64,000 nucleotides of DNA, from contig NZ_CP186693.1 of the NCBI RefSeq assembly GCF_049532985.1, forward strand, positions 4,588,001-4,652,000, read 5' to 3'. Each line of letters opens with the position of its first letter. The stretch's first letter is position 1. Origin of the DNA: Promicromonospora sp049532985 (GTDB lineage Bacteria > Actinomycetota > Actinomycetes > Actinomycetales > Cellulomonadaceae). The position numbers were made by a program, and so were the translations under genes. The notes under the pieces were generated by a model, which did no database searches, was not told the origin of the DNA, and saw only the letters and a list, made by a program, of their open reading frames with translations. This document shows positions 45,867 to 53,870 of this stretch, piece by piece.

Positions 45867-47450
45867 TCAGTCCGCCCGGCAGGCCTGGTCGCGGCGCGGC
45901 ATCTCGCCGTCGACCAGGTAGGCCGTCCCGACGTTCAGGGCGCACGCGTTGCCACCGATGACGTAGACGCCGTGACCACTGCCGTCCACGCTCACGAGCC
46001 GGGCACGCTCGCCGAACTTCTCCCGGGCCAGCTCGGCGCCCAGGTGCGGCGTCGCCGGGTCACGACGGTTCTGCATGATCAGCACGTTGCGCGGACCCTC
46101 GTCGGTGATCTGCACGGGCGGCTCCACCGGCTCGTTCGACCAGAAGGCACACGGCGTGACGTTGGCGGTCGCCGCGCCGTACAGCGGGTATCGCTGACGG
46201 TCCTCGGCGACGGCCTCGCGGTACGTGTCGACGTTCTCCGACCAGTCGACGTCGTTGCAGGTCACGGCGAGATAGGCGGACCAGGCGTTGGACGCCGGCC
46301 ACGGCTCGCCGGCCGCCGTCGCCCCGACGCCGGCCGTACCCGCACCGGGCGGGCCCGCACCGAACCCGATGTCGGGGCGGAAGGTCTCGGCCAACCGCAG
46401 GGCGGCCTCGCCGTCGCCGCTCCGGACCGACTGCCAGGTCTGCGCCAGTCCCGCATAGCTCGACTCGCCGTACAGACCGGCGAAGCTGACGAAGCGGAAC
46501 AGGGTGCCGTCCAGCCCCTCGACCGGGTTCTGGTCCAGCCGCTCGGCGGTCTCGAAGTAGGTGGCCCGCACCTGCGCCGGCGTCCGGCCCAGACCGTATG
46601 CGGCGTGCCGCTTCGCCGCCCACCTGGCGAAGTCCGGGAAGGTCTGCTCCGTCCCGAGGCCGAACCTCCGCAGCCCCTCACGGTCGAGCGCGGTGTCGCC
46701 GAGGTTGCTGTCGATGATGACGCGATCCGAGGTCTCCGGGAACAGCGACGCGTAGGCCGCCCCGAGCGCGGAACCGTAGGAGTAGCCCAGGAAGCTGGCC
46801 TTGTCCTCGCCGAGCGCCGCCCGAACCTGGTCCAGGTCACGAGCGATGTTCGCCGTCGTGACGTGCTGCATGTGGCCCTCGGTGTCGTTGCGCGCGCACT
46901 GCTCGGCCGCCGACCGGGCGACGTCCGCGTTCGCCAGCACCGCGGCGTCGTCGACCGCGTAGGGCGGGACGTTGCTGAAGTACGCGTCGTCCATCGTGAA
47001 CTTGCAGTCCACCGGGGTGGAGTGCCCCACGCCACGGGTGTCCATGCCGATCAGGTCGTAGGCGTCCAGCACGCTGTCGGGCATGCCCCGGGTCTTCAGG
47101 ACCGCCGGGAAGTCCAGGCCCGCGCTCCCCGGACCGCCCGGGTTCAGCAGGAGGATCCCCCGGCGCTCGGCCGTGTTCGTGCTCGCCAGCCGCGAGATCA
47201 TGACGTCGATCTGCTCGCCGTCCGGCTCGGCGTAGTCCAGCGGCACCGGCACGGTCGCGCAGGTCAGCACGTGCGGCTGCGCCTGCGCGACGACGTCGGC
47301 GGGGCACTCGCCCCACTCGACCTGTGCCGCGGGCCCGCCGCCGGTCCCGTCCTGGTCCTCGGCGGCAGCGGGCACCGCGGCCGATGCCCCGGCCAGCCCG
47401 ATCGTGAGCAGCAGGGCCAGTCCCCGGCCCAGCTTCCGTCGTCGTTCCAT
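45867..47450 (-). CDS. secreted tripeptidyl-aminopeptidase-type alpha/beta hydrolase
   Basis: 527 residues. Signal peptide 1-31 ending AAAED, then the family-typical LNPGGPGSAGLDFP oxyanion strip, nucleophile Ser in GYSYGSALG, a TAP-like C-terminal domain with the acid in QNRRDPATPH and His in GSGHGVYV. Such enzymes release N-terminal tripeptides or act on esters outside the cell. Two Cys pairs fit a secreted protein. It stands alone; a 13-nt sequence, TCGAGACCCGACT, occurs on both sides of the gene (45793, 47492). Confidence 0.85.
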   Translation of the reverse strand: MERRRKLGRGLALLLTIGLAGASAAVPAAAEDQDGTGGGPAAQVEWGECPADVVAQAQPHVLTCATVPVPLDYAEPDGEQIDVMISRLASTNTAERRGILLLNPGGPGSAGLDFPAVLKTRGMPDSVLDAYDLIGMDTRGVGHSTPVDCKFTMDDAYFSNVPPYAVDDAAVLANADVARSAAEQCARNDTEGHMQHVTTANIARDLDQVRAALGEDKASFLGYSYGSALGAAYASLFPETSDRVIIDSNLGDTALDREGLRRFGLGTEQTFPDFARWAAKRHAAYGLGRTPAQVRATYFETAERLDQNPVEGLDGTLFRFVSFAGLYGESSYAGLAQTWQSVRSGDGEAALRLAETFRPDIGFGAGPPGAGTAGVGATAAGEPWPASNAWSAYLAVTCNDVDWSENVDTYREAVAEDRQRYPLYGAATANVTPCAFWSNEPVEPPVQITDEGPRNVLIMQNRRDPATPHLGAELAREKFGERARLVSVDGSGHGVYVIGGNACALNVGTAYLVDGEMPRRDQACRAD

Positions 47451-47556
47451 GGTGTCCAGCCTCTCGGCCTCGGCGAGGGCTTCCGCCCCTGTCGAGACCC
47501 GACTCCACCCCGTGTGCCCACCACAGGGTCAAGCGCCCGCCGGGCGCGTCGGCCGA

Positions 47557-48987
47557 TCACCCCGGGACGGGGACGCGCCCCAGCACCGCCGCGCACTCCG
47601 CCGCCACCGCCACGGCGACGTCGCGCACCGTGTCGCCGTCGCGCTCCGGGACCACCCGCTGGACCGCGCCCTCGGCGAGCAGGTCGACGGCGCGGACGTG
47701 CTGCGCCTCGGCCATCGCCGCCGCGTGCGCCGTGTCCCCGTGCACGATGACGCTCGCACCCTCGGGCGGCAGCGGCGACAGCCAGGCGTGCTCCGCCGCG
47801 ATCACGGTCCGCGCGGGCAGCAGCGCGAGCGCCCCGCCGCCGCAGCCCTGACCGAGGATCACCGACAGCGTCGGCACCGTCATCCGCGTCAACGCCGCCA
47901 TGCAGCGTGCGATCTCGCCGGCAAGCGCCCCCTCCTCGGCGTCCCGGGAGAGCTCGGCGCCCGGGGTGTCGATCACGGCGACCAGCGGGAGCCGCAGCTC
48001 CTCGGCGAGCCCCATCGCGCGCCGGGCCACGCGCAGCGCGGCGGGCCCCATGGGCGCGCTCTCGCTCTGCCGCGTCCGGTCCTGGCCGACCACCACGCAC
48101 GGCTGCCCGTCCAGCCGCGTCAGGGCCACCAGCATGGACTCGTCCCGCTCGCCCTCGTCCGTCCCGGACAGCCGCACGGTGCCCGAGGCCCCGTAGCGCA
48201 GCAGGTCCCGCACGCCGACCCGGCCCTCGGCGCGGGTCCGCAGCACGGAGTCCCAGGCGGACGTCGCCGCGGACGGCTCGCCCTGACGACGCGGCAGGGA
48301 CGACGGCGACGGCGGGTCGACCAGCACCGCGAGCGCCCGTTCCACCAGCGCGGGCAGGTTCTCGGGGGCGACGACGCCGTCGAGCACGCCCTTGGCGGCG
48401 AGGTTCTCGGAGGACTGCACGCCGTCGGGCAGCGCCGTGCCGGTGAGCGCCTCGACGACGCGCGGCCCGAGGAACCCGATGAGCGCGCCGGGTTCGGCGA
48501 CGGTGAGGTGCGCGAGCGAGCCCCAGGACGCGTACACGCCGCCGGTGGTCGGGTGGCGCAGGTACACGAGGTAGGGCAGGCCGGCGGCGCGGTGGTCCAT
48601 GACGGCGCGGGAGATCTCGACCATGCGGAGGAACGCGGGCGTGCCCTCCTGCATGCGGGTGCCGCCCGACGCCGTGGTGGCCAGCAGGGGCAGCCCCTCG
48701 GCCGTCGCACGCCGGACGGCGGCGGTGATCCGCGCGGCGGCCGACCGGCCGATGGAACCGCCCAGGAACCGGAACTCGTTGACGATCACCACGACAGGCC
48801 GGCCGCGCACGCGGCCCCGCCCGGTGAGGACGGACTCGTCGGTGCCCGCCTTCTCGGCAGCCGCGGCCAGCACCGCCCGGTACTCCGCCCGGTGCCCTGC
48901 GGTGTCGACCGGCTCGTCCCAGGACTCGAAGCTGTCGTCGTCGAGCACCAGGTCGATCAGCTCGCGGGCGGACCAGCGGCGGGTCAT
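47557..48987 (-). CDS. fused carboxyltransferase (AccD/AccA-like halves)
   Basis: 476 residues. N half (1-235) is like AccD or the beta subunit: GRPVVVIVNEFRFLGGSIG and oxyanion loop SGGTRMQEG. C half (about 260-476) is like AccA: DTPGAELSRDAEEG and GQGCGGGALALLPA. No zinc ribbon, no biotin domain, and no biotin carboxylase in the window. It could transfer or remove the carboxyl of malonyl-CoA. It overlaps the CoA-transferase stop as TGATG and ends the operon with the MatC-like carrier, which supports a malonate-linked decarboxylase function (inference). Confidence 0.8.
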   Translation of the reverse strand: MTRRWSARELIDLVLDDDSFESWDEPVDTAGHRAEYRAVLAAAAEKAGTDESVLTGRGRVRGRPVVVIVNEFRFLGGSIGRSAAARITAAVRRATAEGLPLLATTASGGTRMQEGTPAFLRMVEISRAVMDHRAAGLPYLVYLRHPTTGGVYASWGSLAHLTVAEPGALIGFLGPRVVEALTGTALPDGVQSSENLAAKGVLDGVVAPENLPALVERALAVLVDPPSPSSLPRRQGEPSAATSAWDSVLRTRAEGRVGVRDLLRYGASGTVRLSGTDEGERDESMLVALTRLDGQPCVVVGQDRTRQSESAPMGPAALRVARRAMGLAEELRLPLVAVIDTPGAELSRDAEEGALAGEIARCMAALTRMTVPTLSVILGQGCGGGALALLPARTVIAAEHAWLSPLPPEGASVIVHGDTAHAAAMAEAQHVRAVDLLAEGAVQRVVPERDGDTVRDVAVAVAAECAAVLGRVPVPG

Positions 48988-50243
48988 CAGCCCGCCTCCG
49001 GCCTCGGGCCGGCCGCGGCCGACCGGACCGAGGCCCGCTCCGCCGAAGGACGGTCTGGGGTCGGGCCGTCCCCGTCCAGCCAGGCGCGGATCCGCTCGGC
49101 GTGCTCGTCCAGCACGGGCGGCGCCCGGTGGTCGCGCCGCGTCACCTCGGCGCCGTCGGCGTCGAAGAACCGCAGCGGCGGCCCGGGGAGGGTGACCGTG
49201 CCGAGGCTGGTGTGCTCCACGTCGACGAGCAGGCCCTGGCTGGCCGTCTGCTCCCACGCGTACACCTCGTCGAGGGTGCGCACCCGGCCGGCCGGGATGC
49301 CGGCGTCGGACAGCCGGGTGAGCAGCGCGTCGGCGTCGTACCCCGCGAACACGGCCTCGACCGCCTCGATCACCTGGTCGCGGCGGGCCACCCGCTCGTG
49401 GTTGCTCCGCAGGCCCTCCGCGTCGGGGTCGAGGCCGAACGCCAGGCAGAACCTCTGCCACAGCGCCTCGGACCCGACGGCTATCTGGACGGCGCCGTCA
49501 CGGCAGCGGAACAGGCCGTACGGCGCGATGGAAGGGTGGTGGTTGCCCTGCGCGCGCCCCACCTCCCCGGCGACCGTCCACCGGGTGCCCTGGAAGGCGT
49601 GCACCCCGGTGACGGCGGCCAGCAGCGACGTGCGCACCACCTGGCCGGCACCCGTGGTGTGCCGTTCGTGCAGCGCCGCGAGCACCCCGTACGCGCCGTA
49701 GATCCCGGCGAGCAGGTCGCCGATCGGCACGCCCACGCGCTGCGGGTCGTCCGGACCGGACCCCGTCAGGGACATGAGGCCGGCCTCGCCCTGGGCGATC
49801 TGGTCGTACCCGGCGCGGCCGCCCTCGGGCCCGTCGTGACCGAACCCCGTGATCGAGAGCACCACCAGGCGCGGGTTGCGCTCCAGGAGCGACTCGACGC
49901 CGAGCCCGAGCCGATCCAGCACGCCGGGCCGGAAGTTCTCCACGAGCACGTCGGCACGGTCGACGAGCGCCAGGAGGGTCGCCCGGCCGGTCTCGTCCTT
50001 GAGGTCGAGCGCGATCGACTCCTTGTTCCGGTTCGCGGACAGGAAGTACGTGGACTCGCGCGCGCCCTCCTCGCCGACGAAGGGCGGGCCCCAGCCGCGC
50101 GTGTCGTCGCCGCGCTCGGGCACCTCGACCTTGATGACGCGGGCGCCGAGGTCGCCCAGCATCATCGTGGCGTGCGGCCCGGCCAGGGCCCGGGAGAGGT
50201 CGACGACGACGACGTCGGAAAGGGGTCCGGTCATGGTGCTCAC
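48987..50243 (-). CDS. CaiB/BaiF (class III) CoA-transferase
   Basis: 418 residues. LSDVVVVDLSRALAGPHATMMLGDLGARVIKVE is the family N-terminus, with the catalytic Asp in a later SANRNKESIALDLKDE..GRAGYDQIAQG region (Asp in GYDQ). Moves CoA between two acids. GTG at 50243 overlaps the carrier's stop (GTGA); ATG 50234 is an alternative. C-terminus is Pro/Arg-rich. With the carrier and the carboxyltransferase it could turn an imported dicarboxylate into its CoA ester. Confidence 0.88.
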   Translation of the reverse strand: MSTMTGPLSDVVVVDLSRALAGPHATMMLGDLGARVIKVEVPERGDDTRGWGPPFVGEEGARESTYFLSANRNKESIALDLKDETGRATLLALVDRADVLVENFRPGVLDRLGLGVESLLERNPRLVVLSITGFGHDGPEGGRAGYDQIAQGEAGLMSLTGSGPDDPQRVGVPIGDLLAGIYGAYGVLAALHERHTTGAGQVVRTSLLAAVTGVHAFQGTRWTVAGEVGRAQGNHHPSIAPYGLFRCRDGAVQIAVGSEALWQRFCLAFGLDPDAEGLRSNHERVARRDQVIEAVEAVFAGYDADALLTRLSDAGIPAGRVRTLDEVYAWEQTASQGLLVDVEHTSLGTVTLPGPPLRFFDADGAEVTRRDHRAPPVLDEHAERIRAWLDGDGPTPDRPSAERASVRSAAAGPRPEAG

Positions 50244-51562
50244 CAGCCCGGCAGCACGAGGATCGCCCAGACCAGGAGCGGGCCCGCGAGGGTGACGATG
50301 ACGGCGTAGCCGAGGATCTGCTTGTAGTACGTCTGCTCGGAGATCGTGTCCGGGCGGTTGGCGAGCATCAGGGCTCCGTTCGTAGAGAAGGGGCTCACGT
50401 CGACGATGGTCGAGGAGACGGCGAGGGCCGCGGCCATGGCCCAGGGGCTGACCCCGCCCGCGGCGATGAGCGGCACGGCGATCGGGATGATCACCGGCAG
50501 CAGCGCCGTGGACGACGCGAACGCCGAGACGATGCCGCCCACGTAGCACAGGACGAGCGCACCGACCGCGACGATGCCGAGGCCCGCGGCCCAGTTGCCG
50601 ATGTACTCGGGCACGCCGGCCGCGGTGAGGATGGCGGCGTACGTGCTGACGCCCGCCACCAGGAGCACGGTGGGCCAGGCGATCTGCTTGACGGCGTCCT
50701 TGTGCTGCTGCGGGGACAGCATGGCCAGCGCGACGGCGGCGGTGATGGACACGAAGCCGATGTTCTGGTCGAACGCGAGGGCGGTGACGGCCACCGCCGC
50801 GAAGGCGACGAGCGTGAGCACGTGGTCACGGCGCACGCCGACGGCGCGCGTCGTGGTGGAGACGCCCGCGCCCTGGCCCCGGACCGTGACGGACGCGCCG
50901 CCCGCGTGCAGGTCATCGGCGAGGTGCGCCGACGCCTCGGCAGGGTCGACCCGCTCGCGCATGAGCTGGCGGCCGCCGAGCGCGAGGAACAGGACGACGG
51001 CCATCGCGATGTTGATGCCGAGCGACGCGAGGAAGACGCCCATCTCGGTGCCCTCGTAGCCGACCTCGGTCATGACCGAGTTGGTGATGGTGCCGTAGAT
51101 GCTGATCGGGGAGAACCCGCCGCCCTGGGCGCCGTGCACCACGAACATACCCATCATGAGCGGGTTGATCTTGTACCGGCGGGCGAAGCCGAGCGCGACC
51201 GGGCCGATGATGGCGCAGGCGGCGGGGCTGGCCGCGCCGATGGCGGTGAGCAGGGCGGTCACGGCGAACATGACCCAGGGGATCAGTGCGACCCGACCAC
51301 CGACCGCCTGCACCGCTTTGGACACGATGAGGTCGACGGTGCCGTTGTTCTTGGCGATGGAGAACAGATAGGTGACGCCGATGAGGGTGAGGACGAGATC
51401 GGCGCTGATACCGCCCAGCACCTCCTTCTCGTCCATCTGCAGCGCGAAGACTCCGACGAACCATGCGGCGACGTAGGCGAGCGCGCCCATGTTGATCGGC
51501 AGCACCGTCCCGGCCACGAACAACGCGACGAGCGCGATGATCGCGATCCACTCAGGACCCAT
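50240..51562 (-). CDS. MatC-like dicarboxylate carrier
   Basis: 440 residues, about 11-12 helices. PEWIAIIALVALFVAGTVLPINMGALAYVAAWFVG is the MatC N-terminal domain of malonate/dicarboxylate carriers, and GAASPAACAIIGPVALGF and VHGAQGGGFSPISIYG are also family-like. Imports malonate or another C3/C4 diacid. ATG at 51562 follows GAGGAG at 6 nt. First gene of the operon; the regulator gene is divergent. Confidence 0.85.
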   Translation of the reverse strand: MGPEWIAIIALVALFVAGTVLPINMGALAYVAAWFVGVFALQMDEKEVLGGISADLVLTLIGVTYLFSIAKNNGTVDLIVSKAVQAVGGRVALIPWVMFAVTALLTAIGAASPAACAIIGPVALGFARRYKINPLMMGMFVVHGAQGGGFSPISIYGTITNSVMTEVGYEGTEMGVFLASLGINIAMAVVLFLALGGRQLMRERVDPAEASAHLADDLHAGGASVTVRGQGAGVSTTTRAVGVRRDHVLTLVAFAAVAVTALAFDQNIGFVSITAAVALAMLSPQQHKDAVKQIAWPTVLLVAGVSTYAAILTAAGVPEYIGNWAAGLGIVAVGALVLCYVGGIVSAFASSTALLPVIIPIAVPLIAAGGVSPWAMAAALAVSSTIVDVSPFSTNGALMLANRPDTISEQTYYKQILGYAVIVTLAGPLLVWAILVLPGW

Positions 51563-51617
51563 GACAACTCCTCTTCCCATCGCGGCGGACACCTTTGACC
51601 GACGAGGCACGATGGAT

Positions 51618-51662
51618 CAGTGGCCTAGCCAATAGTCCACTGCCGCTTCTGTCAAGTACTCT
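51618..51662. promoter_or_regulatory. GntR/FadR-type operator and divergent promoters
   Basis: TGGC-CTA-GCCA (51621-51631) sits inside a wider inverted repeat CAGTGG/CCACTG (51618-51623, 51637-51642). A minus-strand TTGACA overlaps 51650-51655 as a -35 for the carrier operon, and TACTCT (51657-51662) is the -10 box of the regulator gene, 6 nt before its GTG. A repressor on this palindrome would block both. Confidence 0.6.
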
Positions 51663-51668
51663 CGGCTG

Positions 51669-52382
51669 GTGACCTCGAAGGCTTCGGCCGAGCTGCCGAC
51701 ACCACTGGCCCGCACCCGCCTCTACGAGCAGGTGGCGGAGCAGATCACCGCCTGGATCCAGCAGAACGGGCTACAGGCCGGGGACCGGCTGCCGCCGGAG
51801 CGGGAGCTGGCGGCGCGCCTCGGCGTCAGCCGCGCGACCCTGAGCCAGGCGCTGGTCGCGATGGAGGTCGTCGGCGTGGTCGTGGTGCGCCACGGCGACG
51901 GCACCGTCCTGACCGGCAGGCACAGCGAGAGCCGCATCGTGGAGGCCATCCGCGCGCACGCCGACCGGATGCCCGAGATCATCGACATCCGCGACGCGCT
52001 GGAGACCAAGATCGCCGCCCTGGCCGCGCAGCGACGCACCGAGGACGACCTGGTCGCGATCGACGCCGCCCTCGACGCGATGGAGCAGTCGATCGAGCAC
52101 GGCGACCGCGGCGTCGACGCCGACGAGCAGTTCCACGCGGCCGTCACCGCCGCCGCCCACTCCGACCTCCTCGCCCAGACCATGCGCGAGATCGCGAGCC
52201 TGATCCGGGAGAGCCGCATCGAGTCCCTGTCGCAGCCGGGCCGGCCACGCAACTCCCTGGCGGGACACCGCGCGATCACCGACGCGATCCGCGCCCGGGA
52301 CCCCGAGGCCGCCGCCGCGGCGATGCACGCGCACGTCGAGATGGTCAGCGACGTGGCGCTCCTGCGGGAGGACGACCGGTGA
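51669..52382 (+). CDS. GntR/FadR-family regulator
   Basis: 237 residues. Winged helix 15-80 (LYEQVAEQITAWIQQNGLQAGDRLPPERELAARLGVSRATLSQAL) and an FCD ligand domain (about 90-225), with metal or ligand residues D..H..H. It sits in divergent array with the MatC-like operon, as MatR does with matABC in rhizobia, so it likely responds to the transported acid. Its stop overlaps the TSUP start as GTGA. Confidence 0.9.
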   Translation: MTSKASAELPTPLARTRLYEQVAEQITAWIQQNGLQAGDRLPPERELAARLGVSRATLSQALVAMEVVGVVVVRHGDGTVLTGRHSESRIVEAIRAHADRMPEIIDIRDALETKIAALAAQRRTEDDLVAIDAALDAMEQSIEHGDRGVDADEQFHAAVTAAAHSDLLAQTMREIASLIRESRIESLSQPGRPRNSLAGHRAITDAIRARDPEAAAAAMHAHVEMVSDVALLREDDR

Positions 52383-53140
52383 GCGGCTGGGAGCACCTGG
52401 CCGTCCTGGGTGCCGGGCTCGGCGCGGGCGTGCTGACCTCGACGGTCGGCGTCGCGTCGCTGCTCAGCTTCCCGGTGCTGCTCGCCGTCGGGCTGCCGCC
52501 GGTGGTCGCGAACGCGTCGAACACCGTGGGCCTCGTGCCGGGGGCGCTCAGCGGCGCGTTCGGCTACCGCCAGGAGCTGCGCGAGCACCCGCGCGTCACC
52601 GTGGTGGTGCTGGTGACCTGCGCGGTCGGCTCGGTGGCCGGTGCCGTGCTGCTCCTGGCGCTCCCGCCGGGCGTCTTCGAGGCCGTCGTGCCCTGGCTGA
52701 TCCTGCTCTCCTGCCTGCTGGTCGGCGCCCAGCCGTGGATCAGCCGGTGGCTGCGCAGCACCCGCAACGAGCCCGCCCGGCTCCGGCACGACATGTCGCC
52801 CGCGACGATGGTGTTCTCCGTGCTCACCGGGACGTACGGCGGCTACTTCGGGGCCGGCGCCGGGGTCATGATGGCCGCGGTGCTCGGGCTGGGCACCGAC
52901 CTGCCGGTGCGCATCGTCAACGCCCTGAAGACCCTCGCGGTGCTGGCGGCGAACGTCGTGGCGACCGTCATCTTCGTGGCGGTCGCCGACCTGGACTGGG
53001 TGGCGATCGGGCTGCTCGCGGCTGGGTCGCTGGTGGGCGGGTACGTCGGCGCACGCCTTGGGCGCCGCATGCCGCCGGCGGTGTTCCGCGCGCTCGTGGT
53101 GGTCGCCGGCGTGACGACCGCCGTCGTCATGCTGCTCTGA
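52379..53140 (+). CDS. TSUP (TauE/SafE) family membrane transporter
   Basis: 253 residues, about 8 helices; TSTVGVASLLSFPVLLAVGLPPVVANASNTVGL and GGYFGAGAGVMMAAVLGL are the two repeat motifs. Coupled to the regulator gene by a 4-nt overlap. It may export or import an anion tied to the same pathway; the substrate is unknown. Confidence 0.87.
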   Translation: MSGWEHLAVLGAGLGAGVLTSTVGVASLLSFPVLLAVGLPPVVANASNTVGLVPGALSGAFGYRQELREHPRVTVVVLVTCAVGSVAGAVLLLALPPGVFEAVVPWLILLSCLLVGAQPWISRWLRSTRNEPARLRHDMSPATMVFSVLTGTYGGYFGAGAGVMMAAVLGLGTDLPVRIVNALKTLAVLAANVVATVIFVAVADLDWVAIGLLAAGSLVGGYVGARLGRRMPPAVFRALVVVAGVTTAVVMLL

Positions 53141-53183
53141 CGGCTGCCCGCCGCCCCGCGCTCCCGGCGGCCTGCCGCCCTAC

Positions 53184-53241
53184 GTGCACACTTTTTGTGC
53201 ACGACTCTTGTGCACAGAGACTGTGCACGCTTATCGTGCAC
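53184..53241 (+). promoter_or_regulatory. five GTGCAC sites at 13-bp steps
   Basis: GTGCAC begins at 53184, 53197, 53210, 53223 and 53236, an exact 13-bp period; the seven spacer bases differ in each step. The last copy overlaps the -10 box TATCGT (53232-53237), which is 6 nt before the regulator's ATG at 53244. The array thus spans from upstream of -35 to the -10 and is best explained as a cooperative operator, probably for the regulator coded next to it. Confidence 0.75.
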
Positions 53242-53243
53242 GC

Positions 53244-53870
53244 ATGGCCACTCACGACGACGACTTCCGCCTCACCCCCGAGGCCGTCAAGGTCCTCGCG
53301 CACCCGCTGCGGTCGCGCCTGCTCGGCGCGCTGCGCCGCGGCGGCCCGGCCACGGCGACCACGCTCGCGACGACCCTGAGCACCAACTCGGGCGCCACGA
53401 GCTACCACCTGCGCAAGCTGGAGTCCGTGGGCCTCGTCACGGACACGGGCGAGGGAGCCGGCAAGCAGCGCCTCTGGCGGGCCGCCACGAGCTCCCACAG
53501 CTGGGAGCGCACCGAGCTGGCGCACGACGAGGACGCCGCCACCGCGCTGGGCTGGCTGGAGCGCGACTACCTGCGCCTGTTCAGCACCGAGTTCGGCCAC
53601 TGGCTCGACGTGGCCGAGACGTGGCCCGACGACTGGCAGGACGCGACCGGCATGGGCGACACCTGGGTCACCGCCAACCCGGAGCAGCTCCAGGCCCTGC
53701 GCGCCGAGCTGCACGACCTCTTCGAGCGGTACCGCGCCGCCGAACCCGGCCCGGGCGCGCGGCGCGTCACCTTCTGGCACGCCCTCTACCCCCTGGACGC
53801 CGACGCCGTCCCCACCGGCCAGGACGACGCCGTGCCCGACGGCACCACTCCCGGACAGGAACGCTCGTGA
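53244..53870 (+). CDS. ArsR-like winged-helix regulator
   Basis: 208 residues. Winged helix (8-80: LTPEAVKVLAHPLRSRLLGALRRGGPATATTLATTLSTNSGATSYHLRKLESVGLV), then an acidic helical domain with Trp (about 95-175). No metal-binding Cys motif. Together with the MFS gene it overlaps (GTGA) it forms a regulator/pump pair. It probably represses itself by the GTGCAC array; the inducer is unknown. Confidence 0.88.
   Translation: MATHDDDFRLTPEAVKVLAHPLRSRLLGALRRGGPATATTLATTLSTNSGATSYHLRKLESVGLVTDTGEGAGKQRLWRAATSSHSWERTELAHDEDAATALGWLERDYLRLFSTEFGHWLDVAETWPDDWQDATGMGDTWVTANPEQLQALRAELHDLFERYRAAEPGPGARRVTFWHALYPLDADAVPTGQDDAVPDGTTPGQERS

Noticed and set aside
53184..53241. Iteron-type replication origin
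   Set aside because: No Rep or partition gene and no AT-rich melting region; the array overlaps a promoter, so an operator explains it better.
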